From the NCBI GenBank assembly GCA_036495095.1, contig DASXNK010000109.1, positions 1 to 41,064 on the forward strand: a DNA stretch of 41,064 nucleotides, in the 5' to 3' direction. Shown one piece after another: positions 1-10,930 of the stretch. The notes under the pieces were generated by a model. It saw only the letters and a list, made by a program, of their open reading frames with translations. It had not been told where the DNA came from and did not search any database. This DNA is from Candidatus Dormiibacterota bacterium. GTDB taxonomy: Bacteria > Chloroflexota > Dormibacteria > Aeolococcales > Aeolococcaceae. Every line of letters begins with the position of its first letter. The first letter of the stretch is position 1. Made by a program: the position numbers and the translations under genes.

Positions 1-41
1 GGCCGGAGATGAGCTGGGACCTCGGTCATGAGGATGGGGCC

Positions 42-73
42 TCGCACCTACAAAGGCAGATTTGTAGGTGCGA
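42..73. repeat. 13-bp perfect inverted repeat
   Basis: Arms 42-54 and 61-73 are exact reverse complements, separated by the 6-nt loop GGCAGA. There is no T-run on either side, so it is a poor fit to an intrinsic terminator. It lies downstream of tRNA-Ala as that gene is transcribed. It could be the end of a repeat element, a protein-binding site, or a processing or termination hairpin. No gene is recognisable between 1 and 179. Confidence 0.6.
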
Positions 74-179
74 TCATCGCACACCTATTTCCACTGTCAA
101 CCGGAGGGCGTGGTCAGCCCAGGTCGGAGGAACTCAGAGCCCTGGATTCGAATACGACTCTCGGTGTCGACCCCGGATG

Positions 180-252
180 TGGAGCGGAGGGGATTCGAAC
201 CCCTGACCTCTGCCGTGCGAGGGCAGCGCTCTCCCAGCTGAGCTACCGCCCC
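180..252 (-). tRNA. tRNA-Ala(CGC)
   Basis: The minus strand folds as a cloverleaf. The acceptor arms GGGGCGG and CCGCTCC contain a G3:U70 pair, the alanine identity element. The anticodon loop is CTCGCAC with anticodon CGC, which reads GCG. The T-loop has the usual TTCGAAT. The discriminator is A, and CCA is not encoded. Confidence 0.95.
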
Positions 253-280
253 AGGGTCGACCGGCCCGCAGGGCAGCCGC

Positions 281-286
281 AGTATA
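281..286 (-). promoter_or_regulatory. -10 element for tRNA-Ala
   Basis: TATACT on the minus strand would start transcription near 274, about 22 nt before the tRNA 5' end. No good -35 is visible at normal spacing. The same hexamer occurs upstream of valS. Confidence 0.45.
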
Positions 287-325
287 GGCCCCAGGGGCCC
301 CTCGGAGCCCCCAACCGCAGCGGTC

Positions 326-1651
326 CTACCAGGCCTCGGCGCCGTGCACGAAGTAGGTGTCGCAGGCCAGGTCGAGCGTCGCCGCGGTCAGCTCGGCGGG
401 CTCACCCCGGTAGCGGGCGGCGTGGACGACGTGGTCGAGCAGGTCGCGGGGGTGCACCCCGTGGAGGGCGCGGCCCACCTGGCGGTACTGGCGCTCGAGC
501 AGCTCGTCGACCGCCCAGGGCTCCCAGGCGACCTCGTTGCGCTCGCACTCCCGGCGCCAGATCTCCCGGTACTCCTCCTCGGTGGGGTCGGGCACCAGCA
601 CCTTGAACCGCACCCGCCGCAGGAAGGCCTCGTCCATGAGGTCGCTCGGCTTCAGGTTGGTGGAGAGGATGAGGAGGGTGGTGAAGGGCACCGCAATGCT
701 CGTCCCCGCTCGGGCGATGTTGAGGTGGTCGATTCCCCGCTCCAGGGGCACGATCAGCCGGTTCAGCAGGTCGGGCGGCTGCATGTGCTGCTGGCGGCCG
801 AAGTCGTCGACGAGGAAGAGGCCGCCGTTGGCCTTGAGCTGGAGCGACGCCTCGTAGAAGCCGAGCAGCGGATCGAAGCCGAGGTCGAGCATCCGTGGCA
901 GCAGCTCCCCGCCCGCCTTGACCACGGGGCGCTCGACCAGCTTCCAGCGCCGGTCGTGGAGGGGCAGCCCGTGGGCCACCTCGATGTGGTGGACGGGGTC
1001 GAAGAAGCGGATGACCTCGCCGTGGACGTAGAGCGCACGGGGCACGAACACCGGTTCGCCGAGCAGGCCGGCGCACGACTCCGCGATCGAGGTCTTGCCG
1101 TTTCCCGGAGGTCCGTAGAGGAAGATCGCCTGGCGGGCATTCAGGGCGGGGCCGAGGCGTCCGAGCAGGTCGTCGGAGAGCACGAGGTGGTCCAGGGCGC
1201 CCAGCAGGGCCTCGCGGTCGATGCGCAGGTCGGACGCGGCCTGGTGCTCGGCGACGGCGGTGTACGCCTCGACCGGCACCGGCGCCGGGCCGGCGTACTG
1301 GTTGAGCTGGATCAGCTCGCGAGCGCGGGCGCGGCCGGCGCTCGAGATGAGGAACTGCATGCCGGTGGCGATCGACTCCCCGGCGTTCATGGCGGCCATC
1401 CGCACCCCGGTGCTCGCGCAGTACCCCTCGTCGGCCAGGAACTTCAACGTGGTCTCGACCAGGGAGAAGGGCAGGCAGACGTGGCGGGCGATGTCCCCGC
1501 CCAGCATGCTGCCGTGGAAGTAGAGGACCTTCAGCACCAGGTCGGAGAGGAAGCTGAAGGGGAGGCCGGTCGCCTCCACGTTCCGCGGAACCGGCGGGTA
1601 GGCGACGGTGGTGGCGGCGTTGGCCGCGGATGTGACGGGGAGGATGGGCAT
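326..1651 (-). CDS. AAA+ ATPase of unknown role, 441 aa
   Basis: A P-loop ATPase. Walker A GPPGNGKT is at about residues 180-187 and Walker B LFLVDD at about 278-283. A sensor-1-like stretch (LLILSTN) follows near 330 and arginine-rich segments follow near 345. Residues 30-115 look like a small helical or winged-helix domain (including FLADEGY), possibly a DNA- or partner-binding module. The protein is soluble, with no signal peptide. It lies alone between tRNA-Ala and a divergent microprotein gene, so context says little about its job. A purine-rich AAGGAG at 1671-1676 is too far from ATG 1651 to be a good ribosome site, so the start is uncertain. The ATPase fold is clear; the substrate is unknown. 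Confidence 0.8.
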   Translation of the reverse strand: MPILPVTSAANAATTVAYPPVPRNVEATGLPFSFLSDLVLKVLYFHGSMLGGDIARHVCLPFSLVETTLKFLADEGYCASTGVRMAAMNAGESIATGMQFLISSAGRARARELIQLNQYAGPAPVPVEAYTAVAEHQAASDLRIDREALLGALDHLVLSDDLLGRLGPALNARQAIFLYGPPGNGKTSIAESCAGLLGEPVFVPRALYVHGEVIRFFDPVHHIEVAHGLPLHDRRWKLVERPVVKAGGELLPRMLDLGFDPLLGFYEASLQLKANGGLFLVDDFGRQQHMQPPDLLNRLIVPLERGIDHLNIARAGTSIAVPFTTLLILSTNLKPSDLMDEAFLRRVRFKVLVPDPTEEEYREIWRRECERNEVAWEPWAVDELLERQYRQVGRALHGVHPRDLLDHVVHAARYRGEPAELTAATLDLACDTYFVHGAEAW

Positions 1652-1813
1652 CGCTGGAGTCTCGCATCGGCTCCTTCTGCGACGAGGGTGCGCACCCGAC
1701 CGTCATCGGACCGTTCCAGCCGTGACCGCCGGATCGGACGGCGAGATCCCGGCCCCCGCTGCACGGATCCAGGGCTGGGCATCGCCCACGGGCCGGCGTG
1801 CTACCGTCACCCC

Positions 1814-1969
1814 ATGCCAGATGTCCCCCTCGACCAGGGCCATCCGGGCCGGCGTCGGGTCGGGCCGTTCTGGATCGAGGAGGGTGTGGGGCTGGTGATC
1901 GCCGGCTTCCTCCTCCTCAGCCTGGTCCTCGCGCTGTATATCGTGGCGGTCGTCAACCGGCCGCGCTGA
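1814..1969 (+). CDS. Single-helix membrane microprotein, 51 aa
   Basis: A short reading frame beginning MPDVPLDQGH. It has a charged N-terminal half with an arginine cluster (GRRRVGPFW), then one strongly hydrophobic helix at about residues 24-47, and a short NRPR tail. The arginines on the N side and the short tail fit a single-pass membrane protein. It lies 40 nt before the penicillin-binding protein gene on the same strand, so it could be co-transcribed and act at the envelope, but this is inference. I recognise no family. It is too short for coding statistics to be decisive. Confidence 0.5.
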   Translation: MPDVPLDQGHPGRRRVGPFWIEEGVGLVIAGFLLLSLVLALYIVAVVNRPR

Positions 1970-2009
1970 TCACTCCCGTACCCGGAGGCGGGCCCTGCCC
2001 GTTGGCCGG

Positions 2010-4553
2010 ATGCGCCCCAGAGGCGCCATCCACCCCATGCGACGCTTCAACGAGCCTCCCCTCCCCGCCCGTCCCGGCCCGCCGGGAGCCACCCCGCCCC
2101 CTCCGTCGCCGGCGCGACCTCGGGGCGCGGTGCTGCCGCCTGGGGTCCGCCGCCAGCGGCGGAGCGCCCGCACCGGGATGCCGCCGCGGGTGCCGGGCCA
2201 GCCACGGACCCGCCGGCAGCGGGCCAGCGCGAGCACCGGCCACGCCCTCCGGCAGCGCCGCACCCCGCAGATGCGGGCCCTGCGCATCGGGCTCATCCTC
2301 CTGGCGGTGATCTGCGGCTGCGGTCTCGCCGGTGTCGCCGCCGTGTACGCCGCCTACCAGGGCTACAAGACCGGGCTGCCCGACGCCCAGACCCTTGCAG
2401 GCATGGAGCCCCCCCTCGACTCCCGGGTGGTCGACGGCAACGGCACCCTGATCGGCCTCCTCCACGACAACGGCAACCGCCACCAGCACATCGCGATCGA
2501 CCAGGTGTCGCGGTGGGTGAAGCTGGCCACCGTCGACGTCGAGGACCGGCACTTCTACGAGAACGGCTCGTGGGACCTGCCCCGCATCGTCAAGGCGGGA
2601 TGGGACGACGTCCGCCACACCGGCGCCACCCAGGGCGCGTCGACGATCACCGAGCAGCTTGCGAAGATCAGCTTCCTCTCGCCGGAGCGGTCGCTCGACC
2701 GCAAGGTGAAGGAGCTGATCCTCGGCATCGAGATCGAGAACAACTTCTCGAAGAACCAGATCCTCGAGATGTACCTCAACCGGGTCTCGTTCGGGAACCA
2801 CTCGATCGGCATCGAGTCGGCGGCGCAGACCTACTTCCAGAAGAGGTCGCGCGACCTCGACCTCGCCGAGGCGTCGATGCTCGCCGGGCTGCCGAACTCG
2901 CCGGTCTATCTCAACCCGCTCGACCATCCCGCCGGGCAGTCGGTGAACCCCAACGCGAAGGCGCGCCAGCTCGTGGTGCTGCAGGCGATGGTGAACAACG
3001 GCGACATCACCCAGCAGCAGGCGAGCTTCGCCTACCAGCAGCCGCTGGTGTTCCACGCCGCCGGCGAGAGCGAGCCGTCGGTGACCAACTTCATGATCTA
3101 CCTGCGCCAGTACCTCGACCAGCACTTCGGCGACGCCTACATCAAGCCCGGCGGCTGGACCATCACCGCCACCCTCGACGCCAAGAAGCAGGCGATCGCG
3201 GAGAAGAGCGTCCACGACGGCATCCAGAAGATCTACGACCGCTACAACGCCCACGACGCGGCGATGGTGAGCATGGACCCGCGCAACGGGGCGGTGGTCG
3301 CAATGGTCGGCGCCTGGGATCCGAACAACGCCGGGGTCGGCCAGCTGAACATGGCCACCCGTCCGCTGCAGCCGGGATCGACGATCAAGGTGTTCACCTA
3401 CACCACCGCGATCGCGACCCGGAAGTTCACGATGACCACGCCGATCGTCGACGGGCCGATCCGGCTCGACGACGGCTCCAACAGCGGCTACTCGCCCAAG
3501 AACTACGACCACAGCTACCACGGCGTGTGCCCGCTGATGCGCTGCCTGGGGAACTCGTACAACATCCCCGCCGTCAAGGTGGAGGCGGCGGTGGGCATTC
3601 CCACCATCACCGACCTGGAGATCGCCGCCGGGCTCACCTCGCTCAAGGATCCCCGGAACCGGCCGAAACCCAACCAGTTCGCCGCCACCCTCGGCGGCCT
3701 CACCTACGGCGTCAGCCCGCTGGAGATGGCCAACGGCATCAGCACCATTGCCGCGATGGGCGTCCACCACGACCCCACCCCGGTGGTGCGGATCACCGAC
3801 GCACGCGGGAAGGTGCTCTACGCGCTCGACGCCAAGGACCAGGGCCACCGGGTGATCCCTGCCAACGCCGCGTACATCATCAGCCAGATCACCAGTAACG
3901 ACTCCAACCGCTATGCAGCCTTCGGACCGAAGGGCGACCTGACCCTCCCAGACCGCCGGGTGAGCGCCAAGACCGGAACCACGGAGTTCTTCTCGGCGAA
4001 CTGGACCCTGGGCTGGACCCCGACGCTCGTCAACGTGGTGTGGGTCGGCAACCCCTCCGGCTCCTGCCTCAAGCCCGAGGACCGCGCCAAGGCCGACGTG
4101 CGCGCCCGCCTGGGCGACCAGCTCGACGACCCGCTGAGCCCCGCCGACCTCGCCCACTTCGGCCTCTCGCCGAAGGACGACCACTGCGGCCACCTCGAGG
4201 GCTCGACCGGCATCACCGGCGCCGCGCCGATCTGGCACGCGTACATGAGCGAGGCGCTCGCCGACCAGCCCAAGGACTGGTACCCGCGCCCCAACGACGT
4301 GGTCGGCAGCGGCCCCGGCGAGGACACCACCTTCTTCCTGCCCGGCACCACCGGACCGCCGCCGGCCACCAGCACCGGCAGCGGCAACCCCGACATCGCC
4401 GGCGGCGGCTGCTACTACTACGGCGCCGCCGCCGACCCGTCGAACCCCTGCCGCTACGTCGGCACCACCGCCCCGGGCACCGGCACCGCACCGCCGCCGG
4501 CCGCTCCCGCGCCGGCGCCCACGGCCAACCCGCCGCCACCGACCCAACCCTAA
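2010..4553 (+). CDS. Class A penicillin-binding protein (glycosyltransferase-transpeptidase)
   Basis: A bifunctional peptidoglycan synthase that polymerises lipid II glycan strands and cross-links their stem peptides outside the membrane. It has a basic, proline-rich cytoplasmic N-terminus of about 88 residues and one membrane helix at about 91-116. The GT51 domain includes EDRHFYENG (catalytic Glu about 178), GASTITEQ at 209-216 and ILEMYLN near 251. The transpeptidase has STIK at about 457-460 (nucleophile Ser457), SYN at 516-518 and KTGTTEF at 654-660. All key residues are present. The last 100 or so residues are a Pro/Thr/Gly-rich tail with a cysteine-containing patch (GGGCYYYG). ATG 2010 gives the longest form; ATG 2037 is an alternative start. 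The rhomboid gene follows after 20 nt. Confidence 0.93.
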   Translation: MRPRGAIHPMRRFNEPPLPARPGPPGATPPPPSPARPRGAVLPPGVRRQRRSARTGMPPRVPGQPRTRRQRASASTGHALRQRRTPQMRALRIGLILLAVICGCGLAGVAAVYAAYQGYKTGLPDAQTLAGMEPPLDSRVVDGNGTLIGLLHDNGNRHQHIAIDQVSRWVKLATVDVEDRHFYENGSWDLPRIVKAGWDDVRHTGATQGASTITEQLAKISFLSPERSLDRKVKELILGIEIENNFSKNQILEMYLNRVSFGNHSIGIESAAQTYFQKRSRDLDLAEASMLAGLPNSPVYLNPLDHPAGQSVNPNAKARQLVVLQAMVNNGDITQQQASFAYQQPLVFHAAGESEPSVTNFMIYLRQYLDQHFGDAYIKPGGWTITATLDAKKQAIAEKSVHDGIQKIYDRYNAHDAAMVSMDPRNGAVVAMVGAWDPNNAGVGQLNMATRPLQPGSTIKVFTYTTAIATRKFTMTTPIVDGPIRLDDGSNSGYSPKNYDHSYHGVCPLMRCLGNSYNIPAVKVEAAVGIPTITDLEIAAGLTSLKDPRNRPKPNQFAATLGGLTYGVSPLEMANGISTIAAMGVHHDPTPVVRITDARGKVLYALDAKDQGHRVIPANAAYIISQITSNDSNRYAAFGPKGDLTLPDRRVSAKTGTTEFFSANWTLGWTPTLVNVVWVGNPSGSCLKPEDRAKADVRARLGDQLDDPLSPADLAHFGLSPKDDHCGHLEGSTGITGAAPIWHAYMSEALADQPKDWYPRPNDVVGSGPGEDTTFFLPGTTGPPPATSTGSGNPDIAGGGCYYYGAAADPSNPCRYVGTTAPGTGTAPPPAAPAPAPTANPPPPTQP

Positions 4554-4573
4554 GCCGCGGATACACTGCCCGG

Positions 4574-5926
4574 GTGCACGAGACCCCGGGGCCCGACCCG
4601 GCGAGCCCGGTGCCCGAGCCCCCGCCGCTGGCCCTCGCCATCGGCCTCGAGCTGGTCACCCGGTACCACCTCCGCCTCACCGATCCGCGCGACGCCCGGC
4701 TCGGCGAGCTGGGGGGCGCCTACCCCTTCGGCGCCGCCGCCTGGACGGGACGGCGAGCCGCCTACGTCGGCTTCTACCGCCCGCCGGACGACCCCGCCGC
4801 CGCCACCCGGGACCTCGAGGAGCGCCGGTCGGCGGCGCTGCGCTGGGGCGAGGCGCGGCTGAGCGCCCAGGACGCGGAGCGCTGCGACATCCTCCTCATC
4901 GCCTTCGGCACCGTGCCCGGGCCGGCGCCGGCCGGGGACGGGGGCGGGGCGGTGCGGGTGGGCGCCGTCGCCATCCAGGAGGCGGGCACGGTCGACGTGC
5001 TGCTGCCCCTCCCCCGGGGCCTGCCCAGCGCCGCCGAGCTGCGCCACCACATCCGCTCACTGCGCCAGGGCCGGCCCGCCCCCACCCTCGCCGCGGTCGA
5101 CCTCGCCGAGCGGCAGACCGTCGCCGCCGGCTACACCGCCCCCACCCGCCGGGCGATGGTGACCCGGCCGGTGGTCACCTACGGGCTGATCGCGGTCATG
5201 GTGGTGGCCTACCTGGTCGAGAAGGCCGTGCTCCACTCCGTCCACGGCGGCGCTCCGGTGACCGAGATCGACCTCGGCGCGGTCTGCTCGGGGACGGTCA
5301 CCACCGACTGCGGCCTCACCCTCGACAACTGGTGGCGTCTGGTCACCAGCGACTTCCTCCACGACCCCACCAACATCCTCCACATCCTCGGCAACGCGAT
5401 GGCCCTCTTCCTGCTCGGCGGCCTCGTCGAGCAGCTCTTCGGACGGCTGGTGCTGCTCGGCACCTTCCTGCTCACCGCCGCCCTCGGCGACCTCTTCTGG
5501 ATGGCCGCCACCGCGGCCGGGCTCACCTCCCCCGCCCCCGGCCTGGGCGCTTCCGGCGGCATCCTCGGTCTGATGGGTCTGCTGGTGATGCTCGGCAGGG
5601 TGCAGGGGAAGGACGTGCCCGTCGGCATCGCCTCGTCGATCCGCCAGTACGCGATCGGCTACAGCGTCTTCGTGGTCGTCCTCAGCCTGTTCAACTTCGT
5701 CCAGAACGTGAACAACTGGGTCCACGTGGGCGGCTTCCTGGCCGGCGTGGTCCTCGGCCTGGTGGTCCCGCCGGTGGAGGCGGTGGGCGGCCGGCGCCTG
5801 CGGCTGGTGGAGCGCGGGGTGCTGGTGGCCGTGGTGGCCGCCGCGGTCGTCGCCCTGGGCTTCGGCGTCCACCACGCCGCCGGCATCCTCATCCAGTCGG
5901 CGGGCGACCTCCCCCCGGTGAACTGA
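4574..5926 (+). CDS. Rhomboid family intramembrane serine protease
   Basis: The first 195 residues form a soluble domain I do not recognise. A polytopic membrane domain of six or more helices follows from about 198. The rhomboid active site is visible: GASGG with nucleophile Ser about 327, and the catalytic His in WVHVGGF at about 384. The upstream helix with HILGN near 270-274 also fits the family. It would cleave membrane-anchored substrates within the bilayer. The GTG start at 4574 was chosen because it falls 20 nt after the PBP stop and precedes the first family-like sequence; no ATG is nearby. Its TGA stop directly abuts the convergent rsfS stop at 5927. It may be co-transcribed with the PBP gene. 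Confidence 0.88.
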   Translation: MHETPGPDPASPVPEPPPLALAIGLELVTRYHLRLTDPRDARLGELGGAYPFGAAAWTGRRAAYVGFYRPPDDPAAATRDLEERRSAALRWGEARLSAQDAERCDILLIAFGTVPGPAPAGDGGGAVRVGAVAIQEAGTVDVLLPLPRGLPSAAELRHHIRSLRQGRPAPTLAAVDLAERQTVAAGYTAPTRRAMVTRPVVTYGLIAVMVVAYLVEKAVLHSVHGGAPVTEIDLGAVCSGTVTTDCGLTLDNWWRLVTSDFLHDPTNILHILGNAMALFLLGGLVEQLFGRLVLLGTFLLTAALGDLFWMAATAAGLTSPAPGLGASGGILGLMGLLVMLGRVQGKDVPVGIASSIRQYAIGYSVFVVVLSLFNFVQNVNNWVHVGGFLAGVVLGLVVPPVEAVGGRRLRLVERGVLVAVVAAAVVALGFGVHHAAGILIQSAGDLPPVN

Positions 5927-6267
5927 TCAGCCGACCTCGCGGGTGCTCTGCACCGCCTGCCAGAGGCCCTCGAGGTCGTAGAAGACGCGCTCGCCGGGCA
6001 GGAAGATGTGGGCCACCACGGCGTCGTAGTCGAGGCAGGCCCAGGACGCGTCCTTCAGCCCGGCGGTCGAGAGCGGCCGCACCCCGGCTCCCCGGCAGGC
6101 CTCCTCGACGCTGTCGGCGATGGCGCGAACCTGCCGGTCCGTGTCCCCCTCGCAGATCACGAAGAAATCGGCGATGGTGGTCTTGCCCCGGAGGTCGATG
6201 GTGACCACGTCGCGCGCCTTCCGGTCGGTTGCGGCCGCGGCGATCAGGGCGGCGAGCTCGGTCGGCG

Positions 6268-6271
<4 letters not shown>
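5927..6271 (-). CDS. rsfS: Ribosome silencing factor RsfS (YbeB/Iojap)
   Basis: A 114-residue protein of normal family length. It has the conserved core containing TIDLRGKTTIADFFVICEG and later WACLDYDAVVAHIF. RsfS binds ribosomal protein uL14 on the large subunit and blocks subunit joining when nutrients are limiting. It is the last gene of the rplU-rpmA-obgE-nadD-rsfS block. Its ATG overlaps the nadD stop by 4 nt (ATGA), indicating translational coupling. Its stop abuts the stop of the convergent rhomboid gene. Confidence 0.93.
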
Positions 6272-8508
<2,237 letters not shown>

Positions 8509-8512
8509 CGGG

Positions 8513-8974
8513 TCAGTCCTCCGTGTCGCCGGCCGTGCCGGTGACCTGCGGCTCCACCGCCTCCGGGGCGGCGGCCTTCGGGGCGCGGCGCCGGGCGGGG
8601 GCGGGGGCGGGGGCCTCCACACCGGCGGCGGCGGGCGCGCCCGGGCTGGGCAGCGGCTGGCCGGCGGTGAGCAGCGCCTCCACGCGCAGCTCGGTATACC
8701 GGCTGCGATGGCCCTGGGTGCGCCGGTAGCGCTTCTTCGCCTTGTACTTGTAGACGCGCAGCTTGCGTCCGAGACGGTGCCCGACGACGACCGCGGCGAC
8801 GCGGGCGCCCTGGGCGGCGTCGATCCCGGAGCCGGCGCCGTCGGCGTCGCCGAGGAGGAGCACGGGCTCCAGGGCGATCATCGACCCCACCTCGGCGGCC
8901 ACGCGGTCGACGAGGAAGCGGTCACCCGGGGCGAGCCGGTACTGGTGGCCCCCCTGCTGGACGATGGCGTACAT
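8513..8974 (-). CDS. rplU: 50S ribosomal protein L21 (bL21) with extended tail
   Basis: It starts [14 protein letters not shown], the typical L21 N-terminus. It keeps the conserved basic segment around [15 protein letters not shown] at about 82-97, which contacts 23S rRNA. The protein is 153 residues, about 50 longer than the usual 100-105. The extra C-terminal part, from about residue 105, is rich in Ala, Pro, Arg and Glu and looks disordered. First gene of the rplU-rpmA-obgE-nadD-rsfS operon. The longer upstream frame adds only 9 codons without family similarity. Confidence 0.95.
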   Translation of the reverse strand: MYAIVQQGGHQYRLAPGDRFLVDRVAAEVGSMIALEPVLLLGDADGAGSGIDAAQGARVAAVVVGHRLGRKLRVYKYKAKKRYRRTQGHRSRYTELRVEALLTAGQPLPSPGAPAAAGVEAPAPAPARRRAPKAAAPEAVEPQVTGTAGDTED

Positions 8975-9050
8975 GCGAGCTCCCGAGATGCTGCGGCGCA
9001 CGTCCGGGCCGACCGGACTCTGCCGGAATGCCCGGCCAGCGCGACGCGTG

Positions 9051-9059
9051 AGGATAGCA
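9051..9059 (-). promoter_or_regulatory. Extended -10 candidate for the rplU operon
   Basis: On the minus strand TGCTATCCT has the TGn extension plus a near-consensus -10. No -35 is convincing. It would start transcription near 9044 and give a leader of about 70 nt before rplU. That leader contains a 6-bp hairpin (9002-9007 with 9013-9018). Confidence 0.4.
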
Positions 9060-9068
9060 TGCCCGGGC

Positions 9069-10100
9069 TCAGTGCCCGGTCGGCGACGGGCTCGGACGGT
9101 GGAGTCCGCGCGCCGTCGGCGAGGCGCTCGGCGAGGGCGACGGCGACGGGGTGGGCGGCGGCGGGGCGTCGATGTTGATCGGCGCGGTGTCGGGCACCGA
9201 GGTCACGGTGCCGTTGGCCTCGCTGACCTGGACGGTCACGGGGTAGCGGCCCAGGTAGGCGGAGGGCACCACGTGGGCCCTGAAGACCACCGTCAGCCGC
9301 CCCGGCCCGGCGTTCCCCGCGGGCGGGATGGTCCAGCCTCCGTAGTCCAGCACCACCGCGTTGGGCGCCGGGTCGGTGGCGTTGCTCCGGGTCGCGTTCC
9401 CGCCCAGGCGCTCGGTCTTCTGGAAGGCGAGGATGTCGGGAAGGGTGATCAGCACGTCGACCCCCGACGACGGCCCGCTGCCGTCGTTGGTCACGGTGAG
9501 CAGGTAGGTGACGTCGTCCTCGCGCTTGACCCGGTTGGGCACCGCCGCGATGCTGATGTTGAGGTGGCCGGAGGGACCGACCTTGAGGTCGGCGGGCTTG
9601 CCCACCAGCTCGCCGTCGGCGCTGTCGCTGAAGACGTGGGGGGTCACCGCGAAGGTGCCCGGCTTCGACTTCACGGCGATCGTGAAGGTGATGGTGACGT
9701 GGGGGCGGCGCACCGTCCCGTCGGCCTGGCTCACCGGCGCGTTCAGGGTCCACACCCCCCAGGAGGGGTTGTTGGTGCGCACCCCGGGATCCTGGGGCAG
9801 GGTCCGCAGCACCCCGTAGGGGTCGATGTCGATGCTGTTGGTGGCGACGTACGTGGCCCCGTCGGGGAGGTCGACGCGGGCGCTCACCCCGCTCGCCGCC
9901 TGGGGACCGCCGTTGACGATGCTCAGCGTGTAGGTCGGGGTGTCCCCCGCCTTGACGGTGGCGCCGTTCTCGCCGCTGGTGAGGCTGACGATCAGGCTGC
10001 TGAGGCTTCCACTGCCGCAGCCGGGCAGCGCGGGCAGAGCCGCGAGCACCACCAGCAGGGGGAGCAGCCACGCCAGTGCGCGGCGAGAGCCCGCGCTCAG
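9069..10100 (-). CDS. DUF11-type repeat lipoprotein
   Basis: About 343 residues. The N-terminal signal peptide (ALAWLLPLLVVLAALPAL) ends in a lipobox-like LPGC, so the protein is probably lipidated and exported. The body holds two beta-rich modules typical of DUF11/CARDB-like surface domains. The first is near residues 35-130 (YTLSIVNGGPQAASGV) and the second near 175-300 (YLLTVTNDGSGPSSGV). The last 45 residues are a Pro/Ser/Thr-rich linker. No ATG or GTG lies before the signal peptide in this frame. The CTG at 10100 overlaps the maf TGA as CTGA and gives a complete signal peptide, so a coupled CTG start is the best model. It may act as a cell-surface adhesin or spacer; the ligand is unknown. 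Confidence 0.8.
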   Translation of the reverse strand: MSAGSRRALAWLLPLLVVLAALPALPGCGSGSLSSLIVSLTSGENGATVKAGDTPTYTLSIVNGGPQAASGVSARVDLPDGATYVATNSIDIDPYGVLRTLPQDPGVRTNNPSWGVWTLNAPVSQADGTVRRPHVTITFTIAVKSKPGTFAVTPHVFSDSADGELVGKPADLKVGPSGHLNISIAAVPNRVKREDDVTYLLTVTNDGSGPSSGVDVLITLPDILAFQKTERLGGNATRSNATDPAPNAVVLDYGGWTIPPAGNAGPGRLTVVFRAHVVPSAYLGRYPVTVQVSEANGTVTSVPDTAPINIDAPPPPTPSPSPSPSASPTARGLHRPSPSPTGH

Positions 10101-10759
10101 ACCCGGCTCGGGGTCCTGAGCGGCGAGAGCGGCCGCCGGACCGAGCGCGGCTGCAGCGGCACGTCGGCGGCGCTGGGCAGCGGCATCGGATAGCCGACCT
10201 CGGCGAGCAGCCGGAGCGCCAGCGTGACGTCGAGCCCGACCACGGTGTCGACCCGGCCGCCCACCGCCTCGATCCAGTCCCCGGCGCCGCCCTGGATGGC
10301 GTACCCGCCGGCCTTGTCGAGGGGCTCGCCCGAGGCCACGTAGGCGTCGAGGTCGGCGTCGTCGATCATCCGCATCCGGACCGCGGAGCGGCTCACGCCC
10401 AGCGCCTCGGCCCCGTTGGGCGCGGCGATGGCACAGATGCCGGTGAGGACGGTGTGGCGGGTGCCCTTGAGCTCGTCGAGCATCTGGCGGGCCCGCTCGG
10501 GGGTGCCGGGCTTGCCCATCAGGCCGCTCGGCCCCACCACCGCGGTGTCCGCAGCGAGGACGAAGGTGCCCACCGCCTGGGTGCGGGCCACCGACAGCGC
10601 CTTGTGACGTGCCACCAGCTGGACGGCGAGATCGCTGCACATCCCGGAGGGAGGGCTGATCTCCTCGGACGGCGGGGTCACGACGGTGAAGCGGACACCG
10701 ATGCGACTCAGCAGCTCGCGCCGGCGAGGGCTGGATGAGGCGAGAACAATGCGTGTCAT
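10097..10759 (-). CDS. maf: Maf family nucleotide pyrophosphatase
   Basis: A house-cleaning enzyme that hydrolyses non-canonical or modified nucleoside triphosphates such as dTTP, UTP or m7GTP, depending on subfamily. Family motifs are LASSSPRRRELL at residues 6-17, the AADTAVVG metal-site segment and DKAGGYAIQG near the C-terminal third. The length (220 aa) is slightly above the family norm because of a short basic tail. The start at ATG 10759 gives the standard MTRIVLASSSPRR N-terminus; the upstream in-frame Met is not supported. It overlaps the following lipoprotein gene by 4 nt. The 171 nt upstream (10760-10930) hold an AT-rich patch at about 10862-10895 that may contain the promoter. Confidence 0.92.
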   Translation of the reverse strand: MTRIVLASSSPRRRELLSRIGVRFTVVTPPSEEISPPSGMCSDLAVQLVARHKALSVARTQAVGTFVLAADTAVVGPSGLMGKPGTPERARQMLDELKGTRHTVLTGICAIAAPNGAEALGVSRSAVRMRMIDDADLDAYVASGEPLDKAGGYAIQGGAGDWIEAVGGRVDTVVGLDVTLALRLLAEVGYPMPLPSAADVPLQPRSVRRPLSPLRTPSRV

Positions 10760-10930
10760 CGGCGGCGCGTGCTCAGGCGGTCCGTGAGACTCACTTCTAA
10801 TGGCCGGCGGCGGGAGATCGGGAGAGGAGCCACCGTGCCCGCCGGGCGCGGCGACGAGAAACCGTTCATATGGTATCAAGTTTGAGGCTGTGGTTTCCGC
10901 ACAGGTGAGGGATGTGGAGGCGGTGCGCGG

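Noticed and set aside
138-170. Degenerate second tRNA next to tRNA-Ala
   Set aside because: GGATTCGAAT resembles a T-arm, but no acceptor or anticodon stem can be built around it.
1953-4547. 864-codon open frame on the minus strand opposite the PBP gene
   Set aside because: High-GC shadow frame: its composition is low-complexity Val/Ala/Gly/Arg/His, and the plus-strand PBP has full motifs.
10760-10879. Longer N-terminus for Maf
   Set aside because: The extra 40 residues have no family similarity; MTRIVLASSSPRR at 10759 is the family start.
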